The notes: generated from the sequence alone by a model not told the origin. Shown: positions 7,892 through 18,929, counted from the first letter of the stretch. The stretch: DNA of 64,000 nucleotides from Bradyrhizobium sp. dw_78 (GCF_018449525.1 NZ_JAAVUS010000009.1:124001-188000); one strand, 5' to 3'. Translations and numbers: made by a program.

Positions 7892-8938
7892 ATGCGTATC
7901 CACATTATCAGTGAGAGTGCCGTGCAATTGTCCGCCATGTGCGCGATGCTGGAGCAGCAATTCGCTCTGACATCGGAATTGCTCGGCGCGGACATCCGCC
8001 CCAATGACATTGACGCCGTTGTCGTCACGGCGGATCTGCGCGTCATCGACAACATCTCCGCGCTGAAAAAAATATCCGGCAAGCTGAACCGGATCCGCAA
8101 ACGCATATTCCTGATCGATCAGCGAAACCGGCTGTCCGTCGTCCAGGCCTACGCGCTCGGAGCGACACATGTTTTAAGCCATTCGATCGGAAAGGCTCAG
8201 TTGCTGGCGAAGCTGATCGATTACACAGCTTCAGACGTTGCTCCGGGCGAAAGCCTGTCCGGCGGCGCGGAAGCCGCCCGGACCGGAGCGGAGAGCCTCG
8301 CATCGATGTTCTCGGCTGTGTCGACCGGCGCTGCCATCGACATCCAGGCCGCCAAGGCGGCCGCAAGCAGAATTGCAGACAGCATCGCGGAGGACGGGCT
8401 GTCCGACTGGCTCGCTACGGTTCGCCGCCACCATGAAGGCACCTATCAGCACTGCCTCCTGGTCACGGGCATCGCGGTCGATTTCGGATTGAGCCTCGGT
8501 CTCGGAAAGGCCGATATCGAGCGGCTGCATTCGGCCGCGATGTTTCACGATATCGGCAAGGCCAAAATTCCGCTCGCGGTCCTCGACAAGCCTGGACGGC
8601 TCGACGCCGGAGAGCGCGCGATCATCGAAACCCATCCGGCCGCGGGATATGACGCGCTGCAGGGGAACGCCGGCGTCTCGCCGGAAATTCTCGACGCGGT
8701 CCGGCACCATCACGAATATCTCGATGGCAGCGGATATCCGGACGGGCTTTGCGCCGGGAGCATATCGGACCTCGTGCGGGTCCTGACCATCTCCGACATC
8801 TTCGCGGCGCTGATCGAGGCCCGGCATTACAAGCCGGCCATGTCCCGCGAGCAGGCGTATGAAATCATCCAAAGCATGCATGGGAAGCTTGAAACGCCGC
8901 TGGTCGCGGCATTCCGCGAGGTCGCTCTGATACGCTAG
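7892..8938 (+). CDS. HD-GYP domain protein with receiver-like N-terminus
   Basis: A 348-residue protein. Residues 1-120 have the alternating pattern of a response-regulator receiver (MRIHIISESAVQLSAMCAML), but the strand that should end in the phospho-accepting Asp reads DAVVVTADLR, so phosphorylation is doubtful. The C-terminal domain (about 180-345) is HD-GYP: FHDIGK (His219, Asp220) and HHHEYLDGSGYPDGL (272-286) keep the HD metal ligands and the GYP signature. HD-GYP enzymes hydrolyse c-di-GMP to pGpG or GMP. It follows the PilZ gene, which would bind the same molecule. Enzymatic activity is inferred from intact motifs; the signal it senses is unknown. Confidence 0.88.
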   Translation: MRIHIISESAVQLSAMCAMLEQQFALTSELLGADIRPNDIDAVVVTADLRVIDNISALKKISGKLNRIRKRIFLIDQRNRLSVVQAYALGATHVLSHSIGKAQLLAKLIDYTASDVAPGESLSGGAEAARTGAESLASMFSAVSTGAAIDIQAAKAAASRIADSIAEDGLSDWLATVRRHHEGTYQHCLLVTGIAVDFGLSLGLGKADIERLHSAAMFHDIGKAKIPLAVLDKPGRLDAGERAIIETHPAAGYDALQGNAGVSPEILDAVRHHHEYLDGSGYPDGLCAGSISDLVRVLTISDIFAALIEARHYKPAMSREQAYEIIQSMHGKLETPLVAAFREVALIR

Positions 8939-8989
8939 ATCCGGACCATGCTCCGGACGTTACGGATCAGGCCGCGCATGCAACAGGCG

Positions 8990-9445
8990 TCAAATGTCGC
9001 CATAGGCGGGACCCGCCGCCGTCCGGGATCTCCGGCCATATCCCGCAATGATGAACAGCGCGCCGATGATCGACAGGTTCTTCAACGCATCCATCAGCGA
9101 TTTGGCGTTTTCCGGCGGCGCCTGGTTCCAGAAATCATGGAAATAGAAGGTGGCCGCGGCCACGAAGAAAATCAGGAGGATGGCAAAGAAGCGCGCGCCG
9201 AAATTGAGCGCGATCATCAACCCGCTGATGATCTCGAAGGCGCCGATCGCGATCGCGAGCATCTGCGGCGTCGGCATTCCCGTCATCGTTTCAAGCTGCG
9301 CCGTATAGGGAATAATCAAGGCGGGAATGGTGACCTTGGCGGCGATGAAATCAGCCGTGGCCTGAATGCCGAGCAGCTTGGTCGCTCCCGCATAGAGAAA
9401 CAGCACGGCGAACAGAATTCTTCCGAAAGTAACGAACGCTGGCAT
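8990..9445 (-). CDS. DoxX family membrane protein
   Basis: A 151-residue inner-membrane protein with four hydrophobic segments (FVTFGRILFAVLFLYAG, MLAIAIGAFEIISGLMIAL, FFAILLIFFVAAATFYFH, LSIIGALFIIAGYG). RILFAVLFLYAGATKLLG is the characteristic DoxX first helix. The start at 9445 is chosen because GAGGA lies about 8 bases upstream; the frame extends to 9523 without a start signal. DoxX proteins are linked to redox or quinone-associated functions, but the specific role is not known. Confidence 0.8.
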   Translation of the reverse strand: MPAFVTFGRILFAVLFLYAGATKLLGIQATADFIAAKVTIPALIIPYTAQLETMTGMPTPQMLAIAIGAFEIISGLMIALNFGARFFAILLIFFVAAATFYFHDFWNQAPPENAKSLMDALKNLSIIGALFIIAGYGRRSRTAAGPAYGDI

Positions 9446-9599
9446 GATCGTCCTCGCTGCTGCAACGAATCCCAAGTCGCTCTGCGACCGGACGAGTATG
9501 AGCGCTCCGCTTCTCCTTTTCAAACGGTCAAATCGGCAGCCGCACCGCCGTTCAAATATCGGTCGTCCACCGCGTTTCCGGGCGGATGCCTGTCCCGCA

Positions 9600-9696
9600 C
9601 GAGATCCGGCATGGCTTCCGGTTCGCGTGAAGAAAACGCGTCAAAACAAACGAGGTGAACCTCGGTTCTGATTCCATCAGAACCGAAAAGGCTTTA
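9600..9696 (-). repeat. TAGAGC dispersed element, minus orientation
   Basis: A copy of the dispersed repeat, with GGCTTCCGGTTCGCGTGAAG, AAAACGCGTCAAAACAAA and the palindrome GGTTCTGATT/CATCAGAACC. Its end (GGCTTTAG) overlaps the TAA stop codon of the minus-strand malic enzyme gene at 9694-9696. Confidence 0.75.
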
Positions 9697-12003
9697 GCCA
9701 AACAGGCCGGGCTGCTGGCGGCCGGCGCGCTCCTGCGCTTCGACCGCGGCAACCGCCGTCATGTTGAGAACGCCGCGCGCAGTCACCGACGGGGTGAGAA
9801 TGTGCGCCGGGCGCGCGGGCCCGATCAGGATCGGCCCCACCGCAAGCGCATCGGCCAGCGATTTGATCATCTGATAGGCGACATTGGCCGAGTCGAGATT
9901 CGGCATGATCAGGATGTTGGCCACGCCTTCCAGATTCGAATGCGGCAGGACCAGCCTCCGCGCCGCTTCCGACAGCGCGGTGTCCCCCTGCATCTCGCCG
10001 TCCGCCTCGATCTCCGGATGGTTCTGCTTCAACAGCGCGGTGGCGCGGCGCATCTTCCGGGAAGACTCCGTATCATAGCTGCCGAAGTCGGAATGTGACA
10101 CGAAGGCGATCTTCGGCTTGATATTGAAGCGCTGGACGTGGATCGCCGCCAGCGCCGCCATTTCCGCGATCTCTTCCGCGCTCGGGTTCGGCCGCACCTG
10201 CGTATCCGCGATGAAATAGGCGCCCTTGCTGGTGATCATCAGCGCCAGGGCCGCGAAATCGCTGACGCCCGGCAGGAAGCCGATGATCTCGCGGACGTGG
10301 CGCAGATGGCTCATATAACGGCCCTCGACGCCGCAGATCATGGCGTCGGCCTCGCCGCGGATCACCGCCAGCGCCGCAATCACGGTGTTGTTGGTGCGCA
10401 CCACCGTACGCGCGGCGTCGGGCGTGACGCCGTGCCTTCCCGCCGTGTCGATATAGGACTGCACGTAGGAGCGATAGCGCGGGTCATCCTCGGGATTGAT
10501 GAGGTCGAAATCCTTGCCGGCCTGAATCGCAAGGCCATAGCGCTTGATCCGCGCCTCGACCACCGAGGGACGCCCGACCAGGATCGGCCGCGCCAGCTTC
10601 TCCTCGAGTACGACCTGCGTCGCATGCAGCACGCGCTCGTCCTCGCCCTCGGCATAGATCACACGAACAGGCTGCGTCTTGGCCTTAGCGAACACCGGCT
10701 TCATCACGAGGCCGGAGCGGAACGCGAAACGTTCGAGCAGGGCTGTATAATCCTCGAAATTCGCGATCGGACGCGAGGCGACACCCGACTCCATCGCCGC
10801 CTTGGCGACCGCAGGCGCGATGCGCAGGATCAGCCGCGGATCGAACGGGCTCGGGATCAGCGACCCCGGACCGAATCCCTGCGCCTCGCCACTGTCGAAG
10901 CCGGGCGCGATCGCGTCCGACGGCGGATCGCGCGCCAGTAGCGCGATCGCCTCGACCGCGGCCCGCTTCATCTCCTCGTTGATCGCGGTGGCGCCGACAT
11001 CGAGCGCGCCGCGGAAGATGAATGGGAAACACAGGACGTTGTTGACCTGGTTGGGGAAGTCCGAACGGCCGGTGCAGATCATCGCGTCGGGGCGGGCCTT
11101 GCGCGCCTCATCCGGCATGATTTCCGGATTCGGGTTGGCCAGCGCCATCACCAGCGGCTTGTCCGCCATCTGCTTGACCATGTCGGGCGTCAATACGTTG
11201 GGCGCGGACAGGCCGAGAAAGATATCGGCGCCGCCGATCGCATCGGCCAGCGTGCGCTTGCTGGTCTTCTGCGCATAAACCGCCTTCCAGCGGTCCATCA
11301 GCGTGTTGCGGCCGTCATAGACCAGGCCGTCGATATCGCAGACCCAGATGTTCTTGCGCTGCGCGCCCATCGACACCAGAAGGTTGAGACAGGCGATCGC
11401 CGCAGCGCCGGCACCGGACGCGACGATCTTGACGTCCTTGAGCTTCTTGCCGTTCAGCAGCAATGCATTGGTGATCGCCGCGCCGACGATGATGGCGGTG
11501 CCATGCTGGTCGTCATGGAACACCGGGATCTTCATGCGCTCCTTGAGCTGCGCCTCGATCTCGAAGCATTCCGGACCTTTAATGTCCTCGAGATTGATGC
11601 CGCCAAAGGTCGGCTCCAGCGCGGCCACGGTCTCGACCACCCGCTCGATGGTGTCGGCGGCGATTTCGATGTCGAACACGTCGATCCCGGCAAATTTCTT
11701 GAACAGGACCGCCTTGCCTTCCATGACCGGCTTCGATGCCAGCGGGCCGATATTGCCGAGGCCCAGCACCGCGGTGCCGTTGGAGACCACCGCCACCAGA
11801 TTGGCGCGGATGGTCAGCGATGCGGCCTCCGCCGGATTGTTGGCGATTTCCATGCAGGCGGCTGCAACGCCCGGCGAATAGGCCAGCGCCAGATCGCGCT
11901 GGTTGGCGAGCGGCTTGATCGCCTGAATTTCAAGTTTGCCCGGCCGCGGCAGCCGGTGATACGCGAGCGCCGCAGAACGGAGATCTTCAGAATGTGATGA
12001 CAT
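9694..12003 (-). CDS. maeB: NADP-dependent malic enzyme, hybrid MaeB type
   Basis: A 769-residue protein of the long bacterial malic-enzyme form. Residues 1 to about 430 are the malic-enzyme catalytic part: ALAYSPGVAAACMEI, VLGLGNIGPLASKPVMEGKA, FEIEAQLKERMKIPVFHDDQ, HGTAIIVGAAI, KIVASGAGAAAIACLNLL (nucleotide-binding fold) and FLGLSAPNVLTPDMV. Residues about 440-769 resemble phosphotransacetylase (RVIYAEGEDERVLHATQVVL, ending in QMIKSLADALAVGPILIG). It converts malate to pyruvate with NADPH formation; the C-terminal domain is thought to be regulatory rather than to transfer acetyl groups. It starts 52 bases after aspS on the same strand. Confidence 0.95.
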   Translation of the reverse strand: MSSHSEDLRSAALAYHRLPRPGKLEIQAIKPLANQRDLALAYSPGVAAACMEIANNPAEAASLTIRANLVAVVSNGTAVLGLGNIGPLASKPVMEGKAVLFKKFAGIDVFDIEIAADTIERVVETVAALEPTFGGINLEDIKGPECFEIEAQLKERMKIPVFHDDQHGTAIIVGAAITNALLLNGKKLKDVKIVASGAGAAAIACLNLLVSMGAQRKNIWVCDIDGLVYDGRNTLMDRWKAVYAQKTSKRTLADAIGGADIFLGLSAPNVLTPDMVKQMADKPLVMALANPNPEIMPDEARKARPDAMICTGRSDFPNQVNNVLCFPFIFRGALDVGATAINEEMKRAAVEAIALLARDPPSDAIAPGFDSGEAQGFGPGSLIPSPFDPRLILRIAPAVAKAAMESGVASRPIANFEDYTALLERFAFRSGLVMKPVFAKAKTQPVRVIYAEGEDERVLHATQVVLEEKLARPILVGRPSVVEARIKRYGLAIQAGKDFDLINPEDDPRYRSYVQSYIDTAGRHGVTPDAARTVVRTNNTVIAALAVIRGEADAMICGVEGRYMSHLRHVREIIGFLPGVSDFAALALMITSKGAYFIADTQVRPNPSAEEIAEMAALAAIHVQRFNIKPKIAFVSHSDFGSYDTESSRKMRRATALLKQNHPEIEADGEMQGDTALSEAARRLVLPHSNLEGVANILIMPNLDSANVAYQMIKSLADALAVGPILIGPARPAHILTPSVTARGVLNMTAVAAVEAQERAGRQQPGLFG

Positions 12004-12055
12004 GTATTTCCCGCAGGCTCCCTGCGCCGCCGAATTCGAATTCCGGTGGCTGATG

Positions 12056-13828
<1,773 letters not shown>

Positions 13829-14058
13829 AAAATTCTCAGTACAGACCGTCGAAGGGTGGAATCAGGGCCAGACGCCGGCCCCGAAGAGGTTTGAGGGTTT
13901 AGCCGAGGCAAGCAGGCCCGGCAACCGAATGGGTGAGCGATCCGGGTTTTTGGCAATTATTGTGAAGCCCGGAAACGCAAAGGAAAACAACCGCACGGAT
14001 TGCAGCCCTGGCATCGAAATCGATTGTCTAATCGCTGGACGCGCCTATCTTTACGGTC
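13829..14058. other. Divergent intergenic region aspS/selO
   Basis: 230 bases between divergent genes; it must hold both promoters. No conserved element was recognised. Confidence 0.4.
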
Positions 14059-15537
14059 ATGACCGTCCATTTTCCGTTCCAGAACAGCTACGCGGCGTTG
14101 CCGGCGAGTTTTTTCGCCCGCGTTACGCCGACACCGGTGATCGCCCCGCGGCTGATCAAACTGAACCGGCCGCTGGCGCTGCGCCTGGGTCTCGATCCGG
14201 ACCTGCTGGATAGCCCGGAAGGGGCCGAAATCCTCGCCGGCAAGTTGTTGCCGGAGGGCGCCGATCCGATCGCGATGGCCTATGCCGGCCATCAGTTCGG
14301 TCATTTCGTGCCGCAGCTCGGCGATGGCCGGGCGATCCTGCTCGGCGAGGTCATCGACACCGACGGCGTCCGCCGCGATATCCAGCTCAAGGGCTCGGGT
14401 CCGACGCCGTTTTCGCGCCGCGGCGACGGCCGCGCGGCGCTCGGTCCGGTGCTGCGCGAATATATCGTCAGCGAAGCGATGGCGGCGCTCGGCATTCCAA
14501 CCACCCGGTCGCTCGCCGCCGTCATCACCGGCGAGAGCGTGATGCGGGAGACGCCCTTGCCCGGCGCCGTCCTCACCCGGGTTGCGTCGAGCCACATCCG
14601 CGTCGGCACCTTCCAGTATTTTGCGGCGCGCGGCGACACCGAGGGCGTGCGTCGGCTCGCCGATCACGTCATCGCCAGGCATTATCCGCAAGCCGCGCAA
14701 GCCGACCGCCCCTATCATGCGCTGCTGGAAGGCGTGATCGCGCGGCAGGCCGATCTGGTCGCGCGCTGGCTTTTGGTCGGTTTCATCCACGGCGTCATGA
14801 ATACCGACAACACCTCGATATCGGGCGAGACCATCGATTACGGCCCTTGCGCCTTCATGGATCACTATGATCCGGCGACGGTGTTCAGCTCGATCGACGA
14901 ATCCGGCCGCTACGCCTACGCCAACCAGCCACGGATCGCGCTCTGGAACCTGACGCGCTTTGCCGAATGCCTGTTGCCGCTGCTTGCCGACGAGCAGGAA
15001 CACGCGATCGCCGAAGCGCAGGAAATCCTGGCCGGGTTTTCGGAGAAATTCACCACCGCCTATCAGGCCGGCCTACGCCGGAAAATCGGCCTGTTCACGT
15101 CGCGCGACGGCGACGAGCCGCTGGTGCAGGACCTCTTAGACGCGATGGCCCAGAACCAGGCCGACTTCACCCTCACCTTCAGACACTTGAACGAAGCGGC
15201 GCTCGATCCCGCAAACGATACCGCGGTGCGGCAGCTTTTCGCCGACCCCACCGCCTACGACGCCTGGGCGGCGCGCTGGCGGGAACGGACCGCGGGCGAA
15301 CCGCAATCCGCCGACGAGCGGCAGGCCGCGATGCGCGCGGTCAACCCGGCCTTCATTCCGCGGAACCACCGGATCGAAGCCGTCATCGAGGCCGCGATGA
15401 ACCGTGACGATTTCGCGCCATTCGAGGAACTCCTGACGGTGCTATCGAAGCCGTATGAAGATCAGCCTGATTTCGCGGACTATGCGCAGCCGCCGCAACC
15501 GGACCAGCGCGTGCTGCAAACATTTTGCGGCACGTGA
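14059..15537 (+). CDS. selO: SelO/YdiU family protein adenylyltransferase (AMPylase)
   Basis: A 492-residue SelO pseudokinase. Diagnostic stretches are YAGHQFGHFVPQLGDGRAIL, QLKGSGPTPFSRRGDGRAAL, EYIVSEAMAALGIPTTRSLA and FIHGVMNTDNTSISGETIDY, whose NTDN carries the metal-binding Asp. SelO transfers AMP from ATP to hydroxyl side chains of proteins and is linked to redox stress. Most bacterial members, like this one, end without selenocysteine (the last residues are LQTFCGT, with an ordinary TGC cysteine). Transcribed alone, divergent from aspS. Confidence 0.92.
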   Translation: MTVHFPFQNSYAALPASFFARVTPTPVIAPRLIKLNRPLALRLGLDPDLLDSPEGAEILAGKLLPEGADPIAMAYAGHQFGHFVPQLGDGRAILLGEVIDTDGVRRDIQLKGSGPTPFSRRGDGRAALGPVLREYIVSEAMAALGIPTTRSLAAVITGESVMRETPLPGAVLTRVASSHIRVGTFQYFAARGDTEGVRRLADHVIARHYPQAAQADRPYHALLEGVIARQADLVARWLLVGFIHGVMNTDNTSISGETIDYGPCAFMDHYDPATVFSSIDESGRYAYANQPRIALWNLTRFAECLLPLLADEQEHAIAEAQEILAGFSEKFTTAYQAGLRRKIGLFTSRDGDEPLVQDLLDAMAQNQADFTLTFRHLNEAALDPANDTAVRQLFADPTAYDAWAARWRERTAGEPQSADERQAAMRAVNPAFIPRNHRIEAVIEAAMNRDDFAPFEELLTVLSKPYEDQPDFADYAQPPQPDQRVLQTFCGT

Positions 15538-15636
15538 ATCGTTAACCCTCCGCCCAGCATTCCGCGCCCGCCGCCGGAAATTAACGCCCGATCAATTCCT
15601 TGCGGCAAATCTGGCGGTTTCGCTGGAGGAGTTGCC

Positions 15637-15747
15637 GTGGACCTGCTGGTGATTGAATTCATGGGATTGGCGATGATCGCGCTATGCATCGTCGTGCTCG
15701 CCGTTCCGTGCCGGCGGCCGTCCGGCAGGCGTCTCCGCGATTCCTGA
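15637..15747 (+). CDS. Possible 36-residue membrane protein
   Basis: A GTG-started frame encodes MDLLVIEFMGLAMIALCIVV followed by LAVPCRRPSGRRLRDS. It has one hydrophobic helix (about residues 3-24) with a basic tail, the layout of a small inner-membrane protein with the tail inside. GGAGGAG, a strong ribosome-binding site, lies about 7 bases before the GTG. The rest of the 387-base gap (15538-15924) contains no other supported gene. No homologue is recognised. Confidence 0.4.
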   Translation: MDLLVIEFMGLAMIALCIVVLAVPCRRPSGRRLRDS

Positions 15748-15924
15748 CCGTTACATTTCCTGACCCGGCCGTTGATTTGAATCCGGGCTCCGAAGACGCA
15801 CGCCCTCGGCCGGATGCGGCGGAAACCGCCCTCACCCGGAAATGCAAGGCTCGAATTCGGCGCGGGACCCTTGACATGTCAGCGCTTTCGGCAGAACGCG
15901 TCAGGTAAGCGTTATGGACTGTTC

Positions 15925-17073
15925 ATGGACCTAATTACGACGACTTCAGAACTCACCGCTGTTTGCAGCCGTCTCGCCAAACACCCGGTCATTACCGTCG
16001 ATACGGAATTCCTGCGGGAGACGACCTACTATCCGCTGCTCTGCGTGGTGCAAATGGCAAGCGCCGAGGAAGCGGTCGTGGTCGACACCCTGGCGGAGGG
16101 CATCGACCTCAAGCCATTCTTCGACCTGATGGCCGATGAAAAGGTGCTGAAGGTCTTTCACGCCGCCCGTCAGGATATCGAGATCGTCTGGCATCGGGCC
16201 GGGATCATTCCGCATCCGATCTTCGATACCCAGGTCGCGGCCATGGTGCTCGGTTACGGCGACTCCATCGCCTATGACCAGCTGGTCGAGCGCGTCACCG
16301 GCCACCGGCCGGACAAGACCCACCGCTTCACCGACTGGTCGCGCCGGCCGCTGACCGAGGAGCAAATGCATTATGCGGTCTCCGACGTCACCCATTTGCG
16401 CGACGTGTTCGCAGCGCTCGATGCCGATCTCAAGAAGCGTGGCCGCAGCGATTGGGTGAGCGAGGAGATGGAAGTCCTGACCTCGCCGAAAACCTACGAT
16501 TTCCATCCCGAAAGCGCCTGGGAGCGGCTGAAGACGCGGGTGCGCAAGCCGAAGGAGCTTGCGGTGCTGATGGAAGTCGCGGCCTGGCGCGAACAGGAGG
16601 CGCAGGGCCGCGACGTTCCGCGCAGCCGCGTGCTGAAGGACGACGCGGTCGGCGACATCGCCACCCACGCCCCGACCAGCCTCGAACGGCTGGCGAATTT
16701 GCGCTCGCTGCCGAAGGGCTTTGACCGCTCGAAATGGGGCGTCGATATCGTGGCCGCCGTGCAGCGCGGCCTGGCGCGCGATCTCTCGGCCCTGCCGAAA
16801 ATCGAAAAGCCGCGCGGCAATTCCAACGGCGCCGCGACCGTCGAATTGCTGAAGGTCCTGCTGCGGATGACCTCGGAGCGCCATGCGGTCGCCAGCAAGG
16901 TGATCGCGACCGTGGACGACCTCGAACAGATCGCCGCCGACGACAATGCCGACGTCGGCGCGCTACGCGGCTGGCGCCGCGAGATGTTCGGCGAAGCCGC
17001 CTTGGCGCTGAAGCACGGCCAGCTGGCGCTGGCGATCGAAAAGGGCCGGGTCGTCAAGGTCGACCGCAACTAG
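15925..17073 (+). CDS. rnd: Ribonuclease D
   Basis: A 382-residue 3'-to-5' exoribonuclease. The DEDDy motifs are present: VDTEFLRE (Asp/Glu), FHAARQDIEIVW (Asp) and YAVSDVTHL (Tyr/Asp). An HRDC domain follows in the second half (KPKELAVLMEVAAWREQEAQ). RNase D trims the 3' ends of tRNA precursors. The frame is open upstream to 15814, but MDLITTTSELTAVC is the natural N-terminus. The stop codon TAG is the first three bases of a dispersed repeat copy. Confidence 0.93.
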   Translation: MDLITTTSELTAVCSRLAKHPVITVDTEFLRETTYYPLLCVVQMASAEEAVVVDTLAEGIDLKPFFDLMADEKVLKVFHAARQDIEIVWHRAGIIPHPIFDTQVAAMVLGYGDSIAYDQLVERVTGHRPDKTHRFTDWSRRPLTEEQMHYAVSDVTHLRDVFAALDADLKKRGRSDWVSEEMEVLTSPKTYDFHPESAWERLKTRVRKPKELAVLMEVAAWREQEAQGRDVPRSRVLKDDAVGDIATHAPTSLERLANLRSLPKGFDRSKWGVDIVAAVQRGLARDLSALPKIEKPRGNSNGAATVELLKVLLRMTSERHAVASKVIATVDDLEQIAADDNADVGALRGWRREMFGEAALALKHGQLALAIEKGRVVKVDRN

Positions 17074-17200
17074 AGCATGATCGGTTCTGATTGAATCGGA
17101 TACCGAAGCTCTCAATTCTTGTTTTGACGCGTTTTCTTCACGCGAACCGGTATCCATCCCGGATCAAGTCCGGGACAGGCTTTCGCTCAAAAACGCTCTA
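17071..17200 (+). repeat. TAGAGC dispersed element, full copy with insert
   Basis: The copy begins TAGAGCATGATCGGTTCTG and ends AAACGCTCTA, so its ends are an inverted TAGAGC/GCTCTA pair. It contains a diverged copy of the inner palindrome and the core TTGACGCGTTTTCTTCACG. Its first bases are the rnd stop codon and its last base lies just after the purN stop region on the opposite strand. Confidence 0.8.
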
Positions 17201-17851
17201 ATTCACGGCCGGCGAAATCAGCGCGTCGCCCGAACCGGCGCTCCCGATGGTCTTGCAGATATCGCCGTCGAGCCTGATTTGACCGCCGGCCAATAGCCGC
17301 AGCGCATCCGGATAGATGCGGTGCTCGACCGTGAGAATGCGCGCCGCCAGCGTCTCCGGCGTATCGTCGTCCTGCACCGCGACCGCGCCCTGCATCACGA
17401 TCGGTCCGGCGTCGGTCTGCGGGATCACGAAATGAACCGTGGCGCCGGAAATCTTGACGCCGGCGCGCAGCGCCTGGGCCTGCGGCTCGAGGCCCGGAAA
17501 CGCCGGCAGCAGCGACGGGTGGATGTTGAGCATCCGCCCATACCAATGCTGCACGAATTCGGCGGTGAACAGCCGCATGAAGCCGGCCAGGCAAATCAGC
17601 TCGACCTTGTGCTGGTCCAGCAATGCCTGCAACGCCGCCTCGAACGCCGCACGATCCTTGCCGAACGGCCTGCTTTCGACGATCGCGGTCGGAACCCCGC
17701 TCTGGCTTGCGATCGCAAGGCCTCCGGCATCGGAGCGGTTGGAAACCACGACCGCGATCTCGGCCGGAAAATCCGCAGCCTTTGCCGCTTCGATCAGCGC
17801 GGCCATGTTCGATCCGCGCCCGGAAATCAGGATGGCGACCCGGCGCTTCAT
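17198..17851 (-). CDS. purN: Phosphoribosylglycinamide formyltransferase
   Basis: A 217-residue GAR transformylase of the 10-formyl-THF type. The start RVAILISGRGSNMAALIEA is the family's N-terminal phosphate-binding loop, and ICLAGFMRLF, NIHPSLLPAFPG, GATVHFVIPQTDAGPIVMQG contain the catalytic Asn, His and Asp. It catalyses the third step of purine biosynthesis. It begins 4 bases after the purM stop, so the two form one minus-strand operon. Confidence 0.95.
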   Translation of the reverse strand: MKRRVAILISGRGSNMAALIEAAKAADFPAEIAVVVSNRSDAGGLAIASQSGVPTAIVESRPFGKDRAAFEAALQALLDQHKVELICLAGFMRLFTAEFVQHWYGRMLNIHPSLLPAFPGLEPQAQALRAGVKISGATVHFVIPQTDAGPIVMQGAVAVQDDDTPETLAARILTVEHRIYPDALRLLAGGQIRLDGDICKTIGSAGSGDALISPAVN

Positions 17852-17855
17852 CGCG

Positions 17856-18929
17856 TCACGGCGCCAGATCGAGGTGGCCGTTATAGACCACGCGGTGGCC
17901 GCCCTTGGCCTCGATCACCTCGCCCAGCAGCGCGACGCTTTCGCCGCCTTCGGTGAAAACGTCGGTGACCTCTTCGATGGCATCGGGCTTCACGATCGCG
18001 ATCATGCCGATGCCGCAATTGAACGTGCGCAGCAATTCGAGCTCGGCGATGCCGCCCTGCTCCGCCAGCCATTTGAACACCGGCAACACCGGCAACCGCG
18101 CCAGATCGATGCCGACGCCGAGATGTTTCGGCAGCACGCGCGGGATGTTGTCGGTGAAGCCGCCGCCGGTGATATGCGCGAGGCCCTTGACCGCGCCGGT
18201 CTCCCGGATCGCGCGCAGGCATGATTTCACATAGAGCCGCGTCGGCGTCAGCAGCGCGCCGCCCAGGGTCATGACCGGCGAGAACGGCGACGGCGCCTCG
18301 AAGCCGATATCCGACTGCTCGACGATCTTGCGGACCAGCGAAAATCCGTTGGAGTGAAGACCCGACGAGGCAAGGCCGATCACCGCATCGCCAACCGCGA
18401 TATCCGGCCGCGGCAACAGCGTGCCGCGCTCGGCAGCGCCCACCGCGAAGCCGCCCAGATCGTAATCGCCGTCCTTGTAGAGGCCGGGCATTTCGGCGGT
18501 TTCGCCCCCGATCAGCGCACAGCCGGACTCCCGGCAGCCTTCCGCGATGCCGGAAACGATCGCGGCAGCGGCCTCCGGATCGAGTTTGCCGCAGGCGAAA
18601 TAATCCAAAAAGAACAGCGGCTCGGCGCCCTGCACGACGAGGTCGTTGACCGACATCGCCACCAGGTCGATGCCGATGCCGTCATGCAGGCCGGTCTCGA
18701 TCGCGATCTTGACCTTGGTGCCGACGCCATCGGTCGCCGCCACCAGGACCGGATCCTTGAAGCCGGCCGCCTTGAGATCGAACAGCCCGCCGAATCCGCC
18801 GATTTCGGCATCCGCACCGGCGCGCGCCGTGGCGCGGACAAGCGGCTTGATTAGGTCGACCAGACGATTGCCGGCGTCGATATTGACGCCCGAATCCGCG
18901 TAAGTAAGCCCGTTTTTACGGTCCGTCAT
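17856..18929 (-). CDS. purM: Phosphoribosylformylglycinamidine cyclo-ligase (AIR synthetase)
   Basis: A 357-residue AIR synthetase. LTYADSGVNIDAGNRLVDLI is the family's start, followed by DGVGTKVKIA, GGETAEMPGLY, GLHSNGFSLVRKI and HITGGGFTDNIPRVLP. It makes aminoimidazole ribonucleotide in the fifth step of purine synthesis. The frame extends to 18980, but MTDRKNGLTYADSGV is the conserved N-terminus. purN follows 4 bases downstream. Confidence 0.96.
   Translation of the reverse strand: MTDRKNGLTYADSGVNIDAGNRLVDLIKPLVRATARAGADAEIGGFGGLFDLKAAGFKDPVLVAATDGVGTKVKIAIETGLHDGIGIDLVAMSVNDLVVQGAEPLFFLDYFACGKLDPEAAAAIVSGIAEGCRESGCALIGGETAEMPGLYKDGDYDLGGFAVGAAERGTLLPRPDIAVGDAVIGLASSGLHSNGFSLVRKIVEQSDIGFEAPSPFSPVMTLGGALLTPTRLYVKSCLRAIRETGAVKGLAHITGGGFTDNIPRVLPKHLGVGIDLARLPVLPVFKWLAEQGGIAELELLRTFNCGIGMIAIVKPDAIEEVTDVFTEGGESVALLGEVIEAKGGHRVVYNGHLDLAP

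Noticed and set aside
9694..12003. MaeB fused to a phosphotransacetylase-like domain as a novel fusion
   Set aside because: This two-domain form is the ordinary one for MaeB-type malic enzymes in proteobacteria.
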